A stretch of 64,000 nucleotides of DNA from Haloimpatiens sp042688525 (GTDB taxonomy: Bacteria > Bacillota > Clostridia > Clostridiales > Clostridiaceae). This document shows, in pieces, positions 34,966-43,543 of the stretch. The stretch spans positions 310,001-374,000 of the forward strand of contig NZ_JBHWAB010000001.1 of assembly GCF_042688525.2 (NCBI RefSeq), given 5' to 3'. The notes beneath the pieces were generated by a model that was not told the DNA's origin, did no database searches, and saw only the letters and a list, made by a program, of their open reading frames with translations. The first letter of the stretch is position 1. Each line of letters opens with the position of its first letter. The translations under genes were made by a program, and so were the position numbers.

Positions 34966-35949
34966 ATGGATAAAAATGATTTAGTAGACATAAGAAATCT
35001 AAAAACGTATTTTTCTACAGAAGATGGTATAGTAAAGGCTGTAAATGATGTTAGTTTTAAAATAAAGAAAGGTGAAACTTTAGGATTAGTTGGAGAGTCA
35101 GGATGTGGAAAAAGTGTTACGGCTATGTCCCTTATGAGACTTATACCAAATCCTCCTGGTAAAATTGTAAGTGGAGAGTTATATTTTGATGGAAAAAATG
35201 TTTTAGAATTAAGTGAAGAAGCAGTGAGAAATATAAGAGGAAATGAAATTTCTGTTATATTTCAAGAACCTATGACTTCATTAAATCCTGTATTTACTAT
35301 AGGAGAACAGATAAGTGAATCAATTATTCTTCACGAAAAGTTAGAAAAAGAAAAAGCGACAAAAAAATCAATAGATATGCTTAAATTAGTAGGAATACCA
35401 AGAGCAGAAAAGATAATTGATTGTTATCCTCATGAGCTTAGTGGAGGTATGAGGCAAAGGGCTATGATAGCTATGGCACTTTCATGTAGTCCAAAGCTTT
35501 TAATTGCAGATGAACCTACAACAGCTTTAGATGTAACAATTCAAGCACAAATATTAGATTTGATGAGAAATTTAAAGAAAAAAATAGGAGCATCTATAAT
35601 GCTTATAACTCACGATTTAGGAGTTATAGCAGAAATGGCAGATTATGTTGTAGTTATGTACGCAGGAAAGATAGTGGAAAAAGCTCCTGTAGTAGAGTTA
35701 TTTAAGAATCCTATACATCCATATACAGAAGGGTTATTAAATTCTAAACCAAGTATTAATAGGGAGCAACAAAAATTATATTCTATACCAGGTCAAGTAC
35801 CCAATCCAATAAATATGCCTAATTATTGCTATTTCTATGATAGATGTGAAAAAAGATGTGAAAAATGTAAAAAAGGAATTCCACCTTTAAAAAAGATTAA
35901 AGGTAGACATGAAGTTGCATGTTGGCTTTATGATAAGGAGGTGGACTAG
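34966..35949 (+). CDS. oppD: Oligopeptide ABC transporter ATPase OppD
   Basis: One of two ATPases powering import at the inner face of the membrane. The 327-residue protein has Walker A GESGCGKS (about residue 44), Q-loop VIFQEPMTSLNP, signature LSGGMRQR (about 158) and Walker B LLIADEPTTALD. A C-terminal oligopeptide-transporter domain has a Cys cluster (CYFYDRCEKRCEKC). That cluster resembles the iron-sulphur motif known in some OppD/DppD-like ATPases. The start follows GGAGGGGGTG. The stop codon is immediately followed by the oppF start. Confidence 0.95.
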   Translation: MDKNDLVDIRNLKTYFSTEDGIVKAVNDVSFKIKKGETLGLVGESGCGKSVTAMSLMRLIPNPPGKIVSGELYFDGKNVLELSEEAVRNIRGNEISVIFQEPMTSLNPVFTIGEQISESIILHEKLEKEKATKKSIDMLKLVGIPRAEKIIDCYPHELSGGMRQRAMIAMALSCSPKLLIADEPTTALDVTIQAQILDLMRNLKKKIGASIMLITHDLGVIAEMADYVVVMYAGKIVEKAPVVELFKNPIHPYTEGLLNSKPSINREQQKLYSIPGQVPNPINMPNYCYFYDRCEKRCEKCKKGIPPLKKIKGRHEVACWLYDKEVD

Positions 35950-36924
35950 TTGGAAAAAGATAAAGAGATTTTAGTTAAAGTGGAGAATTTAAAAAAATAT
36001 TTTCCTGTAAGAGGAGGTTTTTTTCAAAAAACTGTTGGATATGTTAAAGCTGTTGATAATATAAGTTTTAATATTAAAAAAGGTGAAACTTTGGGTTTAG
36101 TTGGAGAATCTGGATGTGGAAAATCTACAACAGGGAGAACTATATTAAGATTATGGAACAAAACATCGGGAAAGGTATATTTTAAAGATAAAGATATATA
36201 TAAATTAAATAAGCAGGAACTTAGAAAATTAAGATTAAAAATGCAGCTTATATTTCAAGATCCTTATAGTTCATTAAATCCTAGATTAACTGTTAATGAA
36301 ATTGTAGGAGAATCATTAAAAGATCATAAAATATGTTCTAAAGCGGAAATACACGATAGAGTTATTGAAACAATAAAAACATGTGGACTCGCACCATATC
36401 ATATAAAAAGGTATCCACATGAATTTTCAGGTGGGCAAAGACAAAGAATTGGAATTGCAAGAGCACTTATTTTAAATCCAGATTTTATAGTAGCGGATGA
36501 ACCAGTTTCAGCATTAGATGTTTCTATTCAATCACAAATAATAAATTTATTACAAGAACTTCAGGATAAAATGGGATTCTCATATTTATTTATATCACAT
36601 GATTTAAGTGTAGTTAAACATATATCACATAAGGTTGGAGTTATGTATTTAGGTTCAATGGTTGAAATGGCACCTAAAGATGAACTATATAAGAACCCAG
36701 TACATCCTTATACTAAAGCATTACTTTCAGCTGTTCCAATACCTGATCCTACAATAAGAAGAGATAGGATAATATTAAAAGGAGATTTACCAAGTCCATC
36801 AAATCCACCTTCAGGATGTAAATTTCATACAAGATGTCCTTATGTAACTAAGAAATGTAAAGAACAGATTCCTAAATATAGAGAAATAGATAAAGACCAT
36901 TTTGTTGCGTGTCATCTTGTTTAG
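35950..36924 (+). CDS. oppF: Oligopeptide ABC transporter ATPase OppF
   Basis: Partner ATPase of OppD, 324 residues. Walker A is GESGCGKST (about 52), Q-loop LIFQDPYSSLNP, signature FSGGQRQR and Walker B FIVADEPVSALD. The C-terminal CKFHTRCPY plus CKEQ and a final CHLV form the usual Cys set. It starts with TTG directly after the oppD stop, behind GGAGGTGGAC within the end of oppD, so translation is coupled. With the OppABC-type cluster at 5426 lacking ATPases, OppDF are candidates to serve both. Confidence 0.94.
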   Translation: MEKDKEILVKVENLKKYFPVRGGFFQKTVGYVKAVDNISFNIKKGETLGLVGESGCGKSTTGRTILRLWNKTSGKVYFKDKDIYKLNKQELRKLRLKMQLIFQDPYSSLNPRLTVNEIVGESLKDHKICSKAEIHDRVIETIKTCGLAPYHIKRYPHEFSGGQRQRIGIARALILNPDFIVADEPVSALDVSIQSQIINLLQELQDKMGFSYLFISHDLSVVKHISHKVGVMYLGSMVEMAPKDELYKNPVHPYTKALLSAVPIPDPTIRRDRIILKGDLPSPSNPPSGCKFHTRCPYVTKKCKEQIPKYREIDKDHFVACHLV

Positions 36925-36949
36925 TAGATTGAATCAAAGGAGGAATTGT

Positions 36950-37129
36950 ATGGAAAATCCATTTAAAGTATCTGTAGATAAAAAAGAAAAACATCATAAA
37001 AAGCTAAAATTTGAAGATTTATTAGCACTTACTATAGCTGGTTTTCAAGTATTATTACCTTACGTTATTATATTTGTATGTTCGCTATTTTTAGTACTTT
37101 TATTTTTAACTAAAATATGGATTAAATAG
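36950..37129 (+). CDS. Small single-pass membrane protein
   Basis: A 59-residue protein not matched to a family. The start at 36950 is set by AAGGAGG (36937-36943); a longer frame from 36902 overlaps oppF and is unsupported. The N-terminal half is lysine- and histidine-rich (KKEKHHKKLKF). The C-terminal half is one hydrophobic helix (about residues 33-55, VLLPYVIIFVCSLFLVLLFL). Orientation by the positive-inside rule would leave the N-terminus in the cytoplasm. It is 25 bases after oppF and before the operon terminator, so probably the last gene of the opp operon. Confidence 0.7.
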   Translation: MENPFKVSVDKKEKHHKKLKFEDLLALTIAGFQVLLPYVIIFVCSLFLVLLFLTKIWIK

Positions 37130-37132
37130 CAA

Positions 37133-37163
37133 AAAAGTCTGCGTTTAAGATGCAGGCTTTTTT
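37133..37163 (+). terminator. Terminator of the opp operon
   Basis: AAAAGTCTGC and GCAGGCTTTTTT form a stem with one G-T pair and a nine-base loop, followed by T. Confidence 0.85.
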
Positions 37164-37356
37164 ATATGGTAAATATATTATAATAATACAAATTTCATAA
37201 TTGATTTATGAATATGATAAAAAATATAAATATTTAAATATATGATATAATAACTAATAATTTACTAATTTTATATTTTTATTGTAATTGTTTTGTAAAT
37301 AATAGTGTTAAAACATATGTTATAATTTTATTGTAGACATGTAAGGAGTGTATATA

Positions 37357-37857
37357 ATGGATGAAAAAAATTTATCTTATGAAAGATTAGAGATTAAAAC
37401 AAAACCTAACAATAATATTGAAGGAGTTATTTATGTTATAGGTTTTATAATTTCTTTAGTATTTTTTTTGAAGTTGAATTTTAACAGGTTACTATTAGGC
37501 AACTTACTAGAGGTATTTAATATTTTGAATTGTTTAATAGTAATAACAATGCTTACTTTCTTATTTTTTAGTGTTGACAAGCTAAATTTAAAACAAAGTG
37601 TATATATAAAATTTATAGGAGAAAAAATAGCTATTTATAATGGCTTTTTTAGAGAAGATACTGTAGTTAATATGAAAAGTGTTTATGAGATAATAGATAC
37701 TGACGATAAAATAGTTATTATTTTAAAAAACCACAAAGATTACATAAATATAATAAAAAGAAATATGAATTTAAAAGAATTGAAAAAGTTAATAGATATA
37801 TTATCTACATATGCACCTGTTAAAAATATGTATTATAAAGTTCCAAAAACAAAATGA
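37357..37857 (+). CDS. Two-helix membrane protein of unknown function
   Basis: A 166-residue protein. The start ATG at 37357 follows AAGGAG (37343-37348); GTG at 37348 is inside that site and is rejected. Two hydrophobic segments (about residues 24-40 and 52-70) are followed by a soluble C-terminal part, IKFIGEKIAIYNGFFREDTVV onward. The alternating strands and closing helix of that part recall a PH-like (bacterial PH or YcxB-like) domain, a loose resemblance only. It stands alone, with TATAAT at 37321-37326 as a possible -10. Confidence 0.7.
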   Translation: MDEKNLSYERLEIKTKPNNNIEGVIYVIGFIISLVFFLKLNFNRLLLGNLLEVFNILNCLIVITMLTFLFFSVDKLNLKQSVYIKFIGEKIAIYNGFFREDTVVNMKSVYEIIDTDDKIVIILKNHKDYINIIKRNMNLKELKKLIDILSTYAPVKNMYYKVPKTK

Positions 37858-38094
37858 GTTTTGGAGCTTTTAAATTTTTTACAAGTAAAAAAACAAAGCT
37901 TTTATATAAATATATTTTTATTTTTGAAAAGATTAGTAAATAATTATTAGTATTTAGTTATAAAACATATAATTAAAGAAAAACAAAGTAATTCAGAGCA
38001 ATTCAAAGAAAATTCTTAATATTAGTATTTAATCATACAAAAATATTTATGATGCATATTGCATAAAATATGTAAAAATAATATCATTGAATTA

Positions 38095-38113
38095 AGGTCA
38101 AAGAAAGGCAAAG
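38095..38113 (+). promoter_or_regulatory. CtsR operator
   Basis: GGTCAAA (38096-38102), three bases, AGGCAAA (38106-38112) match the direct-repeat CtsR box (consensus GGTCAAANANGGTCAAA) with one clear mismatch. It sits immediately upstream of the ctsR ribosome site, the normal place for autoregulation of this operon. Confidence 0.85.
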
Positions 38114-38128
38114 TCAGGAGAGATATTT

Positions 38129-38587
38129 ATGCCAAGATTATCTGATATAATAGAGCAATTTATAAAAGACATGTTAAGAGAGAATGAAGAAGATGAATTA
38201 GAGATTGTGAGAAATGAACTAGCTAATTATTTTAGTTGTGCACCTTCTCAAATAAACTATGTTTTGACTACTAGATTTACTCCAAATAAGGGCTATTACA
38301 TAGAAAGTAAAAGAGGTGGAGGTGGATGTATTAGAATAAGAAAAGTACAAATTGAAGGTAATGAACCACTATTTGGTATTATAAATGAAAAAATTGGGAA
38401 TACTATAACATACGATAATGCGGTTAAGTTAATAGATGGATTGTTTGAAGTTCAAATAATAACAGAAAGAGAATCAAATATTATGAAAGCTGCTATAAAT
38501 GAAAGGGTATTATCAAATCATGTAGAAAACAAAAATGCAGTTAGGGCTAATATTTTGAGAGCGACGATTATTATAACTTTATTATAA
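38129..38587 (+). CDS. ctsR: Stress-gene repressor CtsR
   Basis: Dimeric winged-helix repressor of class III heat-shock genes (clp genes and its own operon). The 152-residue protein has the typical N-terminus MPRLSDIIEQFIKDML. The DNA-binding helices include FSCAPSQINYVLTTRF, and the glycine-rich wing SKRGGGGCIRI is the DNA-contact and temperature-sensing loop. The start follows AGGAGAGAT. It is first gene of ctsR-mcsA-mcsB-clpC and is preceded by its own operator. Confidence 0.96.
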   Translation: MPRLSDIIEQFIKDMLRENEEDELEIVRNELANYFSCAPSQINYVLTTRFTPNKGYYIESKRGGGGCIRIRKVQIEGNEPLFGIINEKIGNTITYDNAVKLIDGLFEVQIITERESNIMKAAINERVLSNHVENKNAVRANILRATIIITLL

Positions 38588-38607
38588 GATTTTAAAGGGG
38601 TGATATT

Positions 38608-39141
38608 ATGGTTTGTGAAATATGCAAAGAAAAACAAGCGACTGTGCACATAACAAGAATTATAAATGATGAGAAAGAAGAAATGCATTTATGTGAGGAA
38701 TGTGCAAAAAAAATACAAGGGTTAAATATGGATATAGATTTAAATGGTGATTTTAACATAAATGAACCATTTACATTTCAAAGTATATTGAGTGGCATTA
38801 TGGACTATATGCATAATTCTACAGCTAATAGTATTGGTCATTATGAAGAACCAGTTTGTAAAAATTGCGGTACTACTTATACAGAATTTAAACAAAAAGG
38901 ATTATTAGGGTGTAGTGAGTGTTATAAGAATTTTAGTACTACAATGAATTCTGTTATAAAAAGAGTACAGAGTAGTTCTGAACATGTAGGAAAAATACCT
39001 ATAACGTCTGGAAAAAATATTATGAAAAGAAAAACACTTTTAAAGTTAAAAGAGAAACTTCAAAAAGCTATAGCTATAGAAGAATATGAGAAGGCTGCTG
39101 AAATAAGAGATAAAATTAGAGAGATAGAAAAAGAAAATTAG
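38608..39141 (+). CDS. mcsA: McsA, zinc-finger activator of the McsB kinase
   Basis: The 177-residue protein has four CxxC pairs (CEIC, CEEC, CKNC, CSEC), forming two zinc-binding units. A C-terminal UVR motif (LKEKLQKAIAIEEYEKAAEIRD, residues about 150-171) follows. McsA binds and activates McsB and takes part in regulating CtsR (family knowledge). It follows ctsR by 20 bases with an AAAGGGGTGAT site and precedes mcsB by 11 bases. Confidence 0.95.
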   Translation: MVCEICKEKQATVHITRIINDEKEEMHLCEECAKKIQGLNMDIDLNGDFNINEPFTFQSILSGIMDYMHNSTANSIGHYEEPVCKNCGTTYTEFKQKGLLGCSECYKNFSTTMNSVIKRVQSSSEHVGKIPITSGKNIMKRKTLLKLKEKLQKAIAIEEYEKAAEIRDKIREIEKEN

Positions 39142-39152
39142 GAGTTGATATC

Positions 39153-40184
39153 ATGGAAAATTGGATAAAGGCTGATAGCGAGCAGAATGATATTGTTTTA
39201 AGCAGTAGAATAAGATTAGCTAGAAACTTAGAAAAAATACCATTTCCAGATAAATTAGAAACTGAAAAAGCTAAGGAAATAGTAAAACAAGTTGAAGATG
39301 CTTTTTATGTAAATTTAAACAATAAAGAAAAGTATAAAACTGTATACTTATTGAATGAAGATAACATATCAAATAATACCTTTTTAGAAAAACATTTAGT
39401 AAGCCCTAAGCTTATTAGTAATGCTTCTAAATCAGCATCAGCATTTATTTTAAATAAAGATGAAACAGTAAGTATTATGATAAATGAAGAAGATCATTTA
39501 AGAATTCAATGTATAACAGCAGGATTAAATTTAGAAGAAGCATTTAAAGAGGCAAATGGGTTAGATGATATGTTAGAACAAAAATTAAATTATGCCTTTC
39601 ATGAGAAATTGGGATACCTTACAGCGTGCCCTACTAATTTAGGTACAGGATTAAGGGCTTCTATAATGATTCATCTACCAGCACTAGTAATGGAAAATGA
39701 AATTGATCAGGTATTAAGTGCTATTTCACATTTAGGAATGACTATAAGAGGTATATATGGAGAAGGATCTAAATCGGAAGGAAATTTATTTCAAATTTCA
39801 AATCAAATTACATTAGGAATAAGTGAAAAGGAGATAGTAGCTAATCTAATAGCAATAATTAAACAAATAATTAATCAAGAAAATATGGCAAGAGATAGAA
39901 TAATAAAAAAATATAGATATGAAATAGAAGATAAGATATATAGAGCATTAGGAATTTTACGTTCTGCTGTACTTTTGGATTCCAAGGAATGTTTAAAACT
40001 TTTATCATATGTAAGAATGGGAGTAGAAATGGGTATAATAACAGATGTAAATAAGAAGATATTAAATGATTTATTAGTGTCAATACAACCAGCTATATTA
40101 CAAAAAAATTCTAAAATAAATCTTTCACAAAGAGAAAGAGACTTAAATAGAGCTAAACTTGTAAAAGAAAAATTAAGAATATAA
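39153..40184 (+). CDS. mcsB: Protein-arginine kinase McsB
   Basis: Phosphorylates arginine residues of misfolded proteins, marking them for ClpC-ClpP, and inactivates CtsR. The 343-residue protein has the phosphagen-kinase-like catalytic domain. It shows SSRIRLARNLEKIPFP (about 15-30), the active-site loop INEEDHLRIQ (about 110-119) and LTACPTNLGTGLRAS. The C-terminal pArg-binding domain is present (REMADRIIKKY-like region around 250). The start follows AGGAGTTGAT. It is third gene of the CtsR operon. Confidence 0.95.
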   Translation: MENWIKADSEQNDIVLSSRIRLARNLEKIPFPDKLETEKAKEIVKQVEDAFYVNLNNKEKYKTVYLLNEDNISNNTFLEKHLVSPKLISNASKSASAFILNKDETVSIMINEEDHLRIQCITAGLNLEEAFKEANGLDDMLEQKLNYAFHEKLGYLTACPTNLGTGLRASIMIHLPALVMENEIDQVLSAISHLGMTIRGIYGEGSKSEGNLFQISNQITLGISEKEIVANLIAIIKQIINQENMARDRIIKKYRYEIEDKIYRALGILRSAVLLDSKECLKLLSYVRMGVEMGIITDVNKKILNDLLVSIQPAILQKNSKINLSQRERDLNRAKLVKEKLRI

Positions 40185-40206
40185 TGAATGAGTTGAGGTG
40201 ATATGG

Positions 40207-42639
40207 GTGATATTTGGAAGATTTACGGAACGTTCTCAAAAAGTATTTTTAGGTGCTCAAGAAGAAGCAAAAAATTTTAGACATGGATATGTAGGGACGG
40301 AACATATACTTTTGGGAATTTTAAAAGAAGAAGGTATTTCAAAAAAATGTTTAGAAAATCAACAAGTTACTGTAGATAAAGTTAGAGAGTTTGTTAATAA
40401 ATATGAGGGAAAAGGAGACATAGATTTCATTAATAATGAAATTCCATTAACACCAAGAACAAAGCGATTACTAGAAATAAGTTTGATAGAGGCAAGAAAT
40501 CTAAATCACAATTATATAAGTCCAGAACATATCCTTCTTGCTTTAATTAGAGAAGGAGAAGGAGTAGCTTATACTATACTTGCAAATTCTAATGTGAATT
40601 TTAATAAATTAATTAAAGATATTATGTCAAATATTTCGGGAGAACAAAATCAAAGGGAACAATCTAATTCAAAATCAAATAATAAATCTACACCTATGCT
40701 AAATAAATATGGTAGAGATTTAACAGAAATGTCTAAAGAAGATAAACTGGATCCAGTTATAGGCAGAGAAAAGGAAACAGAAAGAGTACTGGAAATATTA
40801 TGCAGGAGAATGAAAAATAATCCTTGTTTAATAGGAGATCCAGGAGTAGGTAAAACAGCTATTGCTGAAGGATTAGCTGAAAAAATAGTATCAGGTAATA
40901 TACCAGAGATTTTAAAAGACAAGAGGGTAGTTACGTTAGATTTATCTTCATTAATTGCTGGATCAAAATATAGAGGCGAATTTGAAGATAGGTTAAAAAA
41001 GGTTATGGAAGAAATAAGAAATACGAAAGATGTTATTTTATTTATAGATGAAATTCATACAATAATAGGAGCAGGAGGAGCAGAAGGTGCTATTGATGCT
41101 TCTAATATTTTAAAACCAGCACTTGCAAGAGGAGAAATTCAATGCATTGGAGCTACTACAATAGATGAATATAGAAAATATATTGAAAAAGATTCTGCAC
41201 TTGAGAGAAGATTTCAACCTGTTATTGTTGGAGAACCTACAAAAGAGGAAGCTGTTGAAATTTTGAGAGGATTAAGAGATAAATATGAAGCACATCATGG
41301 GGTGAAAATTACAGATGATGCTATTGAAGCTGCAGTAAATTTGTCAGATAGATATATAACAGATAGATACTTACCAGATAAAGCTATTGATTTAATTGAT
41401 GAAGCTGGTGCAATGGTAAGGATTCAAAATTTAACTGCTCCACCAGATCTTAAGAGTTTAGAGGATAAACTTGAAAAAGTATCAAAAGAAAAATCTGATG
41501 CAATAAAAGTTCAAGACTTTGAAAAAGCGGCTAAGTTAAGAGATGAAGAAAAATCTTTAAAGGATAAACTAGAAAATTCAAAAACAAATTGGAAAACTCA
41601 AAGTGAAGTAAGTGAGCAAATAGTTTCTGAAAAACAGATAGCAAATGTAGTAGCAAAATGGACTAATATTCCTATTGAGAGACTTACGGAAACAGAATCA
41701 GAAAAACTTCTTAAGTTAGAAGACATACTTCATAATAGAGTTATTGGCCAAAAGGAAGCAGTAAAATCTATTGCTAGAGCAGTAAGAAGAGCAAGAGTTG
41801 GTCTTAAAGACCCAAAACGTCCAATTGGTTCATTTATATTCTTAGGACCTACAGGAGTAGGAAAAACAGAGTTATCTAAGGCTTTAGCTGAAGCTATGTT
41901 TGGTGATGAAAAGAATATGATAAGAGTTGACATGTCTGAATATATGGAGAAACATACAGTATCAAGACTTATAGGTTCACCTCCAGGGTATGTTGGATAT
42001 GAAGAAGGTGGACAATTAACTGATAAGGTAAGAAGAAATCCTTATTCAGTAATATTGTTTGATGAAATAGAAAAAGCTCATCCAGATGTTTTTAATATTT
42101 TACTTCAAATATTAGAGGATGGAAGATTGACAGATGGAAAAGGTAAAACAGTGGATTTCAGAAATACAATAATTATAATGACTTCAAATGCTGGTGCAGA
42201 GACTATAAAGAAACAGAAATCTTTAGGTTTTGCAGTTTCAAATAATAAAAGTGAGACAGAGTATGAAAAAATGAAAGAAAATATAATGGAGGAAATCAAG
42301 CGTACATTTAGACCTGAATTTTTAAACAGAATTGATGATATAATAGTTTTTCACCAATTAGAAGAAGTTCATTTAAAAGAAATAGTTGATTTAATGTTAG
42401 AGGATGTAAGTGAAAGATTGAAAAATCAAAACATTAATATAAAATTCGATGATGTTTCAGAAGAAATATTAGCTAAACGTGGATTTGATCCAACGTATGG
42501 TGCAAGACCATTAAGAAGAGCAATTACCAAGGCAATAGAAGATAAGCTATCTGAAGAGATATTAAAAGGAAATATTTCTAAGGGTGATACTGTAAATGTT
42601 ATTGGTAAAGGTAATGATTTATTATTTAATAAAGAATAA
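40207..42639 (+). CDS. clpC: Clp ATPase ClpC
   Basis: Hexameric unfoldase that delivers substrates, including arginine-phosphorylated ones, to ClpP. The 810-residue protein has the N-terminal double Clp repeat (about 1-140). AAA1 has Walker A GDPGVGKT (about 210) and sensor RRFQP. The middle domain has a UVR-like segment VQDFEKAAKLRDEEK. AAA2 has Walker A GPTGVGKT (about 547), and a ClpP-docking loop lies between. The start is GTG at 40207 giving MIFGRFTERSQKV. An upstream GTG at 40198 overlaps the ribosome site GAGGTGAT and is rejected. A terminator follows at 42698. Confidence 0.95.
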   Translation: MIFGRFTERSQKVFLGAQEEAKNFRHGYVGTEHILLGILKEEGISKKCLENQQVTVDKVREFVNKYEGKGDIDFINNEIPLTPRTKRLLEISLIEARNLNHNYISPEHILLALIREGEGVAYTILANSNVNFNKLIKDIMSNISGEQNQREQSNSKSNNKSTPMLNKYGRDLTEMSKEDKLDPVIGREKETERVLEILCRRMKNNPCLIGDPGVGKTAIAEGLAEKIVSGNIPEILKDKRVVTLDLSSLIAGSKYRGEFEDRLKKVMEEIRNTKDVILFIDEIHTIIGAGGAEGAIDASNILKPALARGEIQCIGATTIDEYRKYIEKDSALERRFQPVIVGEPTKEEAVEILRGLRDKYEAHHGVKITDDAIEAAVNLSDRYITDRYLPDKAIDLIDEAGAMVRIQNLTAPPDLKSLEDKLEKVSKEKSDAIKVQDFEKAAKLRDEEKSLKDKLENSKTNWKTQSEVSEQIVSEKQIANVVAKWTNIPIERLTETESEKLLKLEDILHNRVIGQKEAVKSIARAVRRARVGLKDPKRPIGSFIFLGPTGVGKTELSKALAEAMFGDEKNMIRVDMSEYMEKHTVSRLIGSPPGYVGYEEGGQLTDKVRRNPYSVILFDEIEKAHPDVFNILLQILEDGRLTDGKGKTVDFRNTIIIMTSNAGAETIKKQKSLGFAVSNNKSETEYEKMKENIMEEIKRTFRPEFLNRIDDIIVFHQLEEVHLKEIVDLMLEDVSERLKNQNINIKFDDVSEEILAKRGFDPTYGARPLRRAITKAIEDKLSEEILKGNISKGDTVNVIGKGNDLLFNKE

Positions 42640-42697
42640 ATTGTCTACATTAAGCGTTACTTCATTTGTGCAGAAGTTTAAATAATATATAATATAT

Positions 42698-42729
42698 AAA
42701 ACCTCTGGTAGAAAAACTAGAGGTTTTAT
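42698..42729 (+). terminator. Terminator of the ctsR-clpC operon
   Basis: AAAACCTCT (42698-42706) and AGAGGTTTT (42719-42727) form a 9-base-pair stem with a 12-base loop. Confidence 0.85.
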
Positions 42730-42737
42730 TCGTATGT

Positions 42738-42962
42738 GAAAAACAGCCGCTACGGGAAATGATATATTGCTTAGAAACCTTTCACTTCAGTAACAATTTC
42801 TAAGCTTTACTCATATTGAAAAAAGATTTTTTAATTAATATTCCATAGGAATCAGTAATTAAAAAATAACTTTTTTCAAATTCGTAAAGCTAAGAACTTG
42901 TAAACTTTGTTCAAATGTTTCTTACGCAATATATTATTTCCCTTCGCTAAGCAGTATTTTTT
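42738..42962. repeat. Long-dyad intergenic repeat, copy 1
   Basis: About 225 bases whose two halves are imperfect inverted copies. The left end CGGGAAATGATATATTGC matches the inverted right end (GCAATATATTATTTCCC read on plus). Further in, TTTCTAAGCTTTAC faces GTAAAGCTAAGAAC, and TTGAAAAAAG faces CTTTTTTCAA around a centre near 42850. There is no reading frame. The same element occurs at 53793 (nearly identical) and 55482 (interrupted). The layout fits a non-autonomous mobile element (MITE-like), or an RNA that folds into one long hairpin. Confidence 0.8.
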
Positions 42963-43156
42963 TACTGTGGAAGTTGAGTATTTTAATAAATGAAAAACAT
43001 TATAAAAGTTTAAAACTGTTATAATAGTATTGAAGATTTATATATTGAAACAGATAAAAAAATAAATATAAAAAGTAAGGGTATAGATATTAAAAAAATA
43101 TTTTATATTTTAGATATGGTTACTTATAATAATAGATGAAAGGTGGGGATTATGAA
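42963..43156. other. Intergenic DNA before a small peptide gene
   Basis: AT-rich. A TATAAT at 43126-43131 is the only promoter-like box I see. Nothing else is recognisable. Confidence 0.4.
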
Positions 43157-43285
43157 ATGAAGAAAAAAGGAATAATTATAACTTTATGTTTAGCAGCAGT
43201 AATATCACTTATAAGTGATAAAAAGCAAAATAAGTGTAAAAAACAAGAAGCTATAGATATAGATACTGATGAATTAATACAATAA
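43157..43285 (+). CDS. Putative 42-residue exported or membrane-anchored peptide
   Basis: A short frame: a lysine-rich start (MKKKG), then a hydrophobic stretch (IIITLCLAAVISLIS), then a charged tail with one Cys and a final acidic segment (DIDTDELIQ). This fits a signal-anchor or signal peptide followed by a short tail. The ribosome site GGTGGGG is 8-15 bases upstream. A tiny ATGAAATGA just before overlaps the start. An intrinsic terminator 95 bases later supports an independent unit. I know no homologue by sight; it could be spurious. Confidence 0.5.
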   Translation: MKKKGIIITLCLAAVISLISDKKQNKCKKQEAIDIDTDELIQ

Positions 43286-43378
43286 TTATATAATAATTCA
43301 TTTTTATTATTAATTAAAATAATTTCAATCAATATAAGTATCTAAAAATATAAGATAAATATAGAAAATACTTAATTG

Positions 43379-43407
43379 AGACTTCACTTTGATGAAGTCT
43401 TTTTTTA
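43379..43407 (+). terminator. Terminator after the small peptide gene
   Basis: AGACTTCA, six-base loop, TGAAGTCT and seven T. Confidence 0.9.
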
Positions 43408-43543
43408 TGCAATATGTGCCTTTGTTCTGTATCATTAAGAAAAATATGGTATAATTATAACAATAATCACAAAATAGAAAATATTTTGTATATTGAACAA
43501 ATATATGTTATTTTTTAATGATAAATTTAAGGGGGGCAATTTA

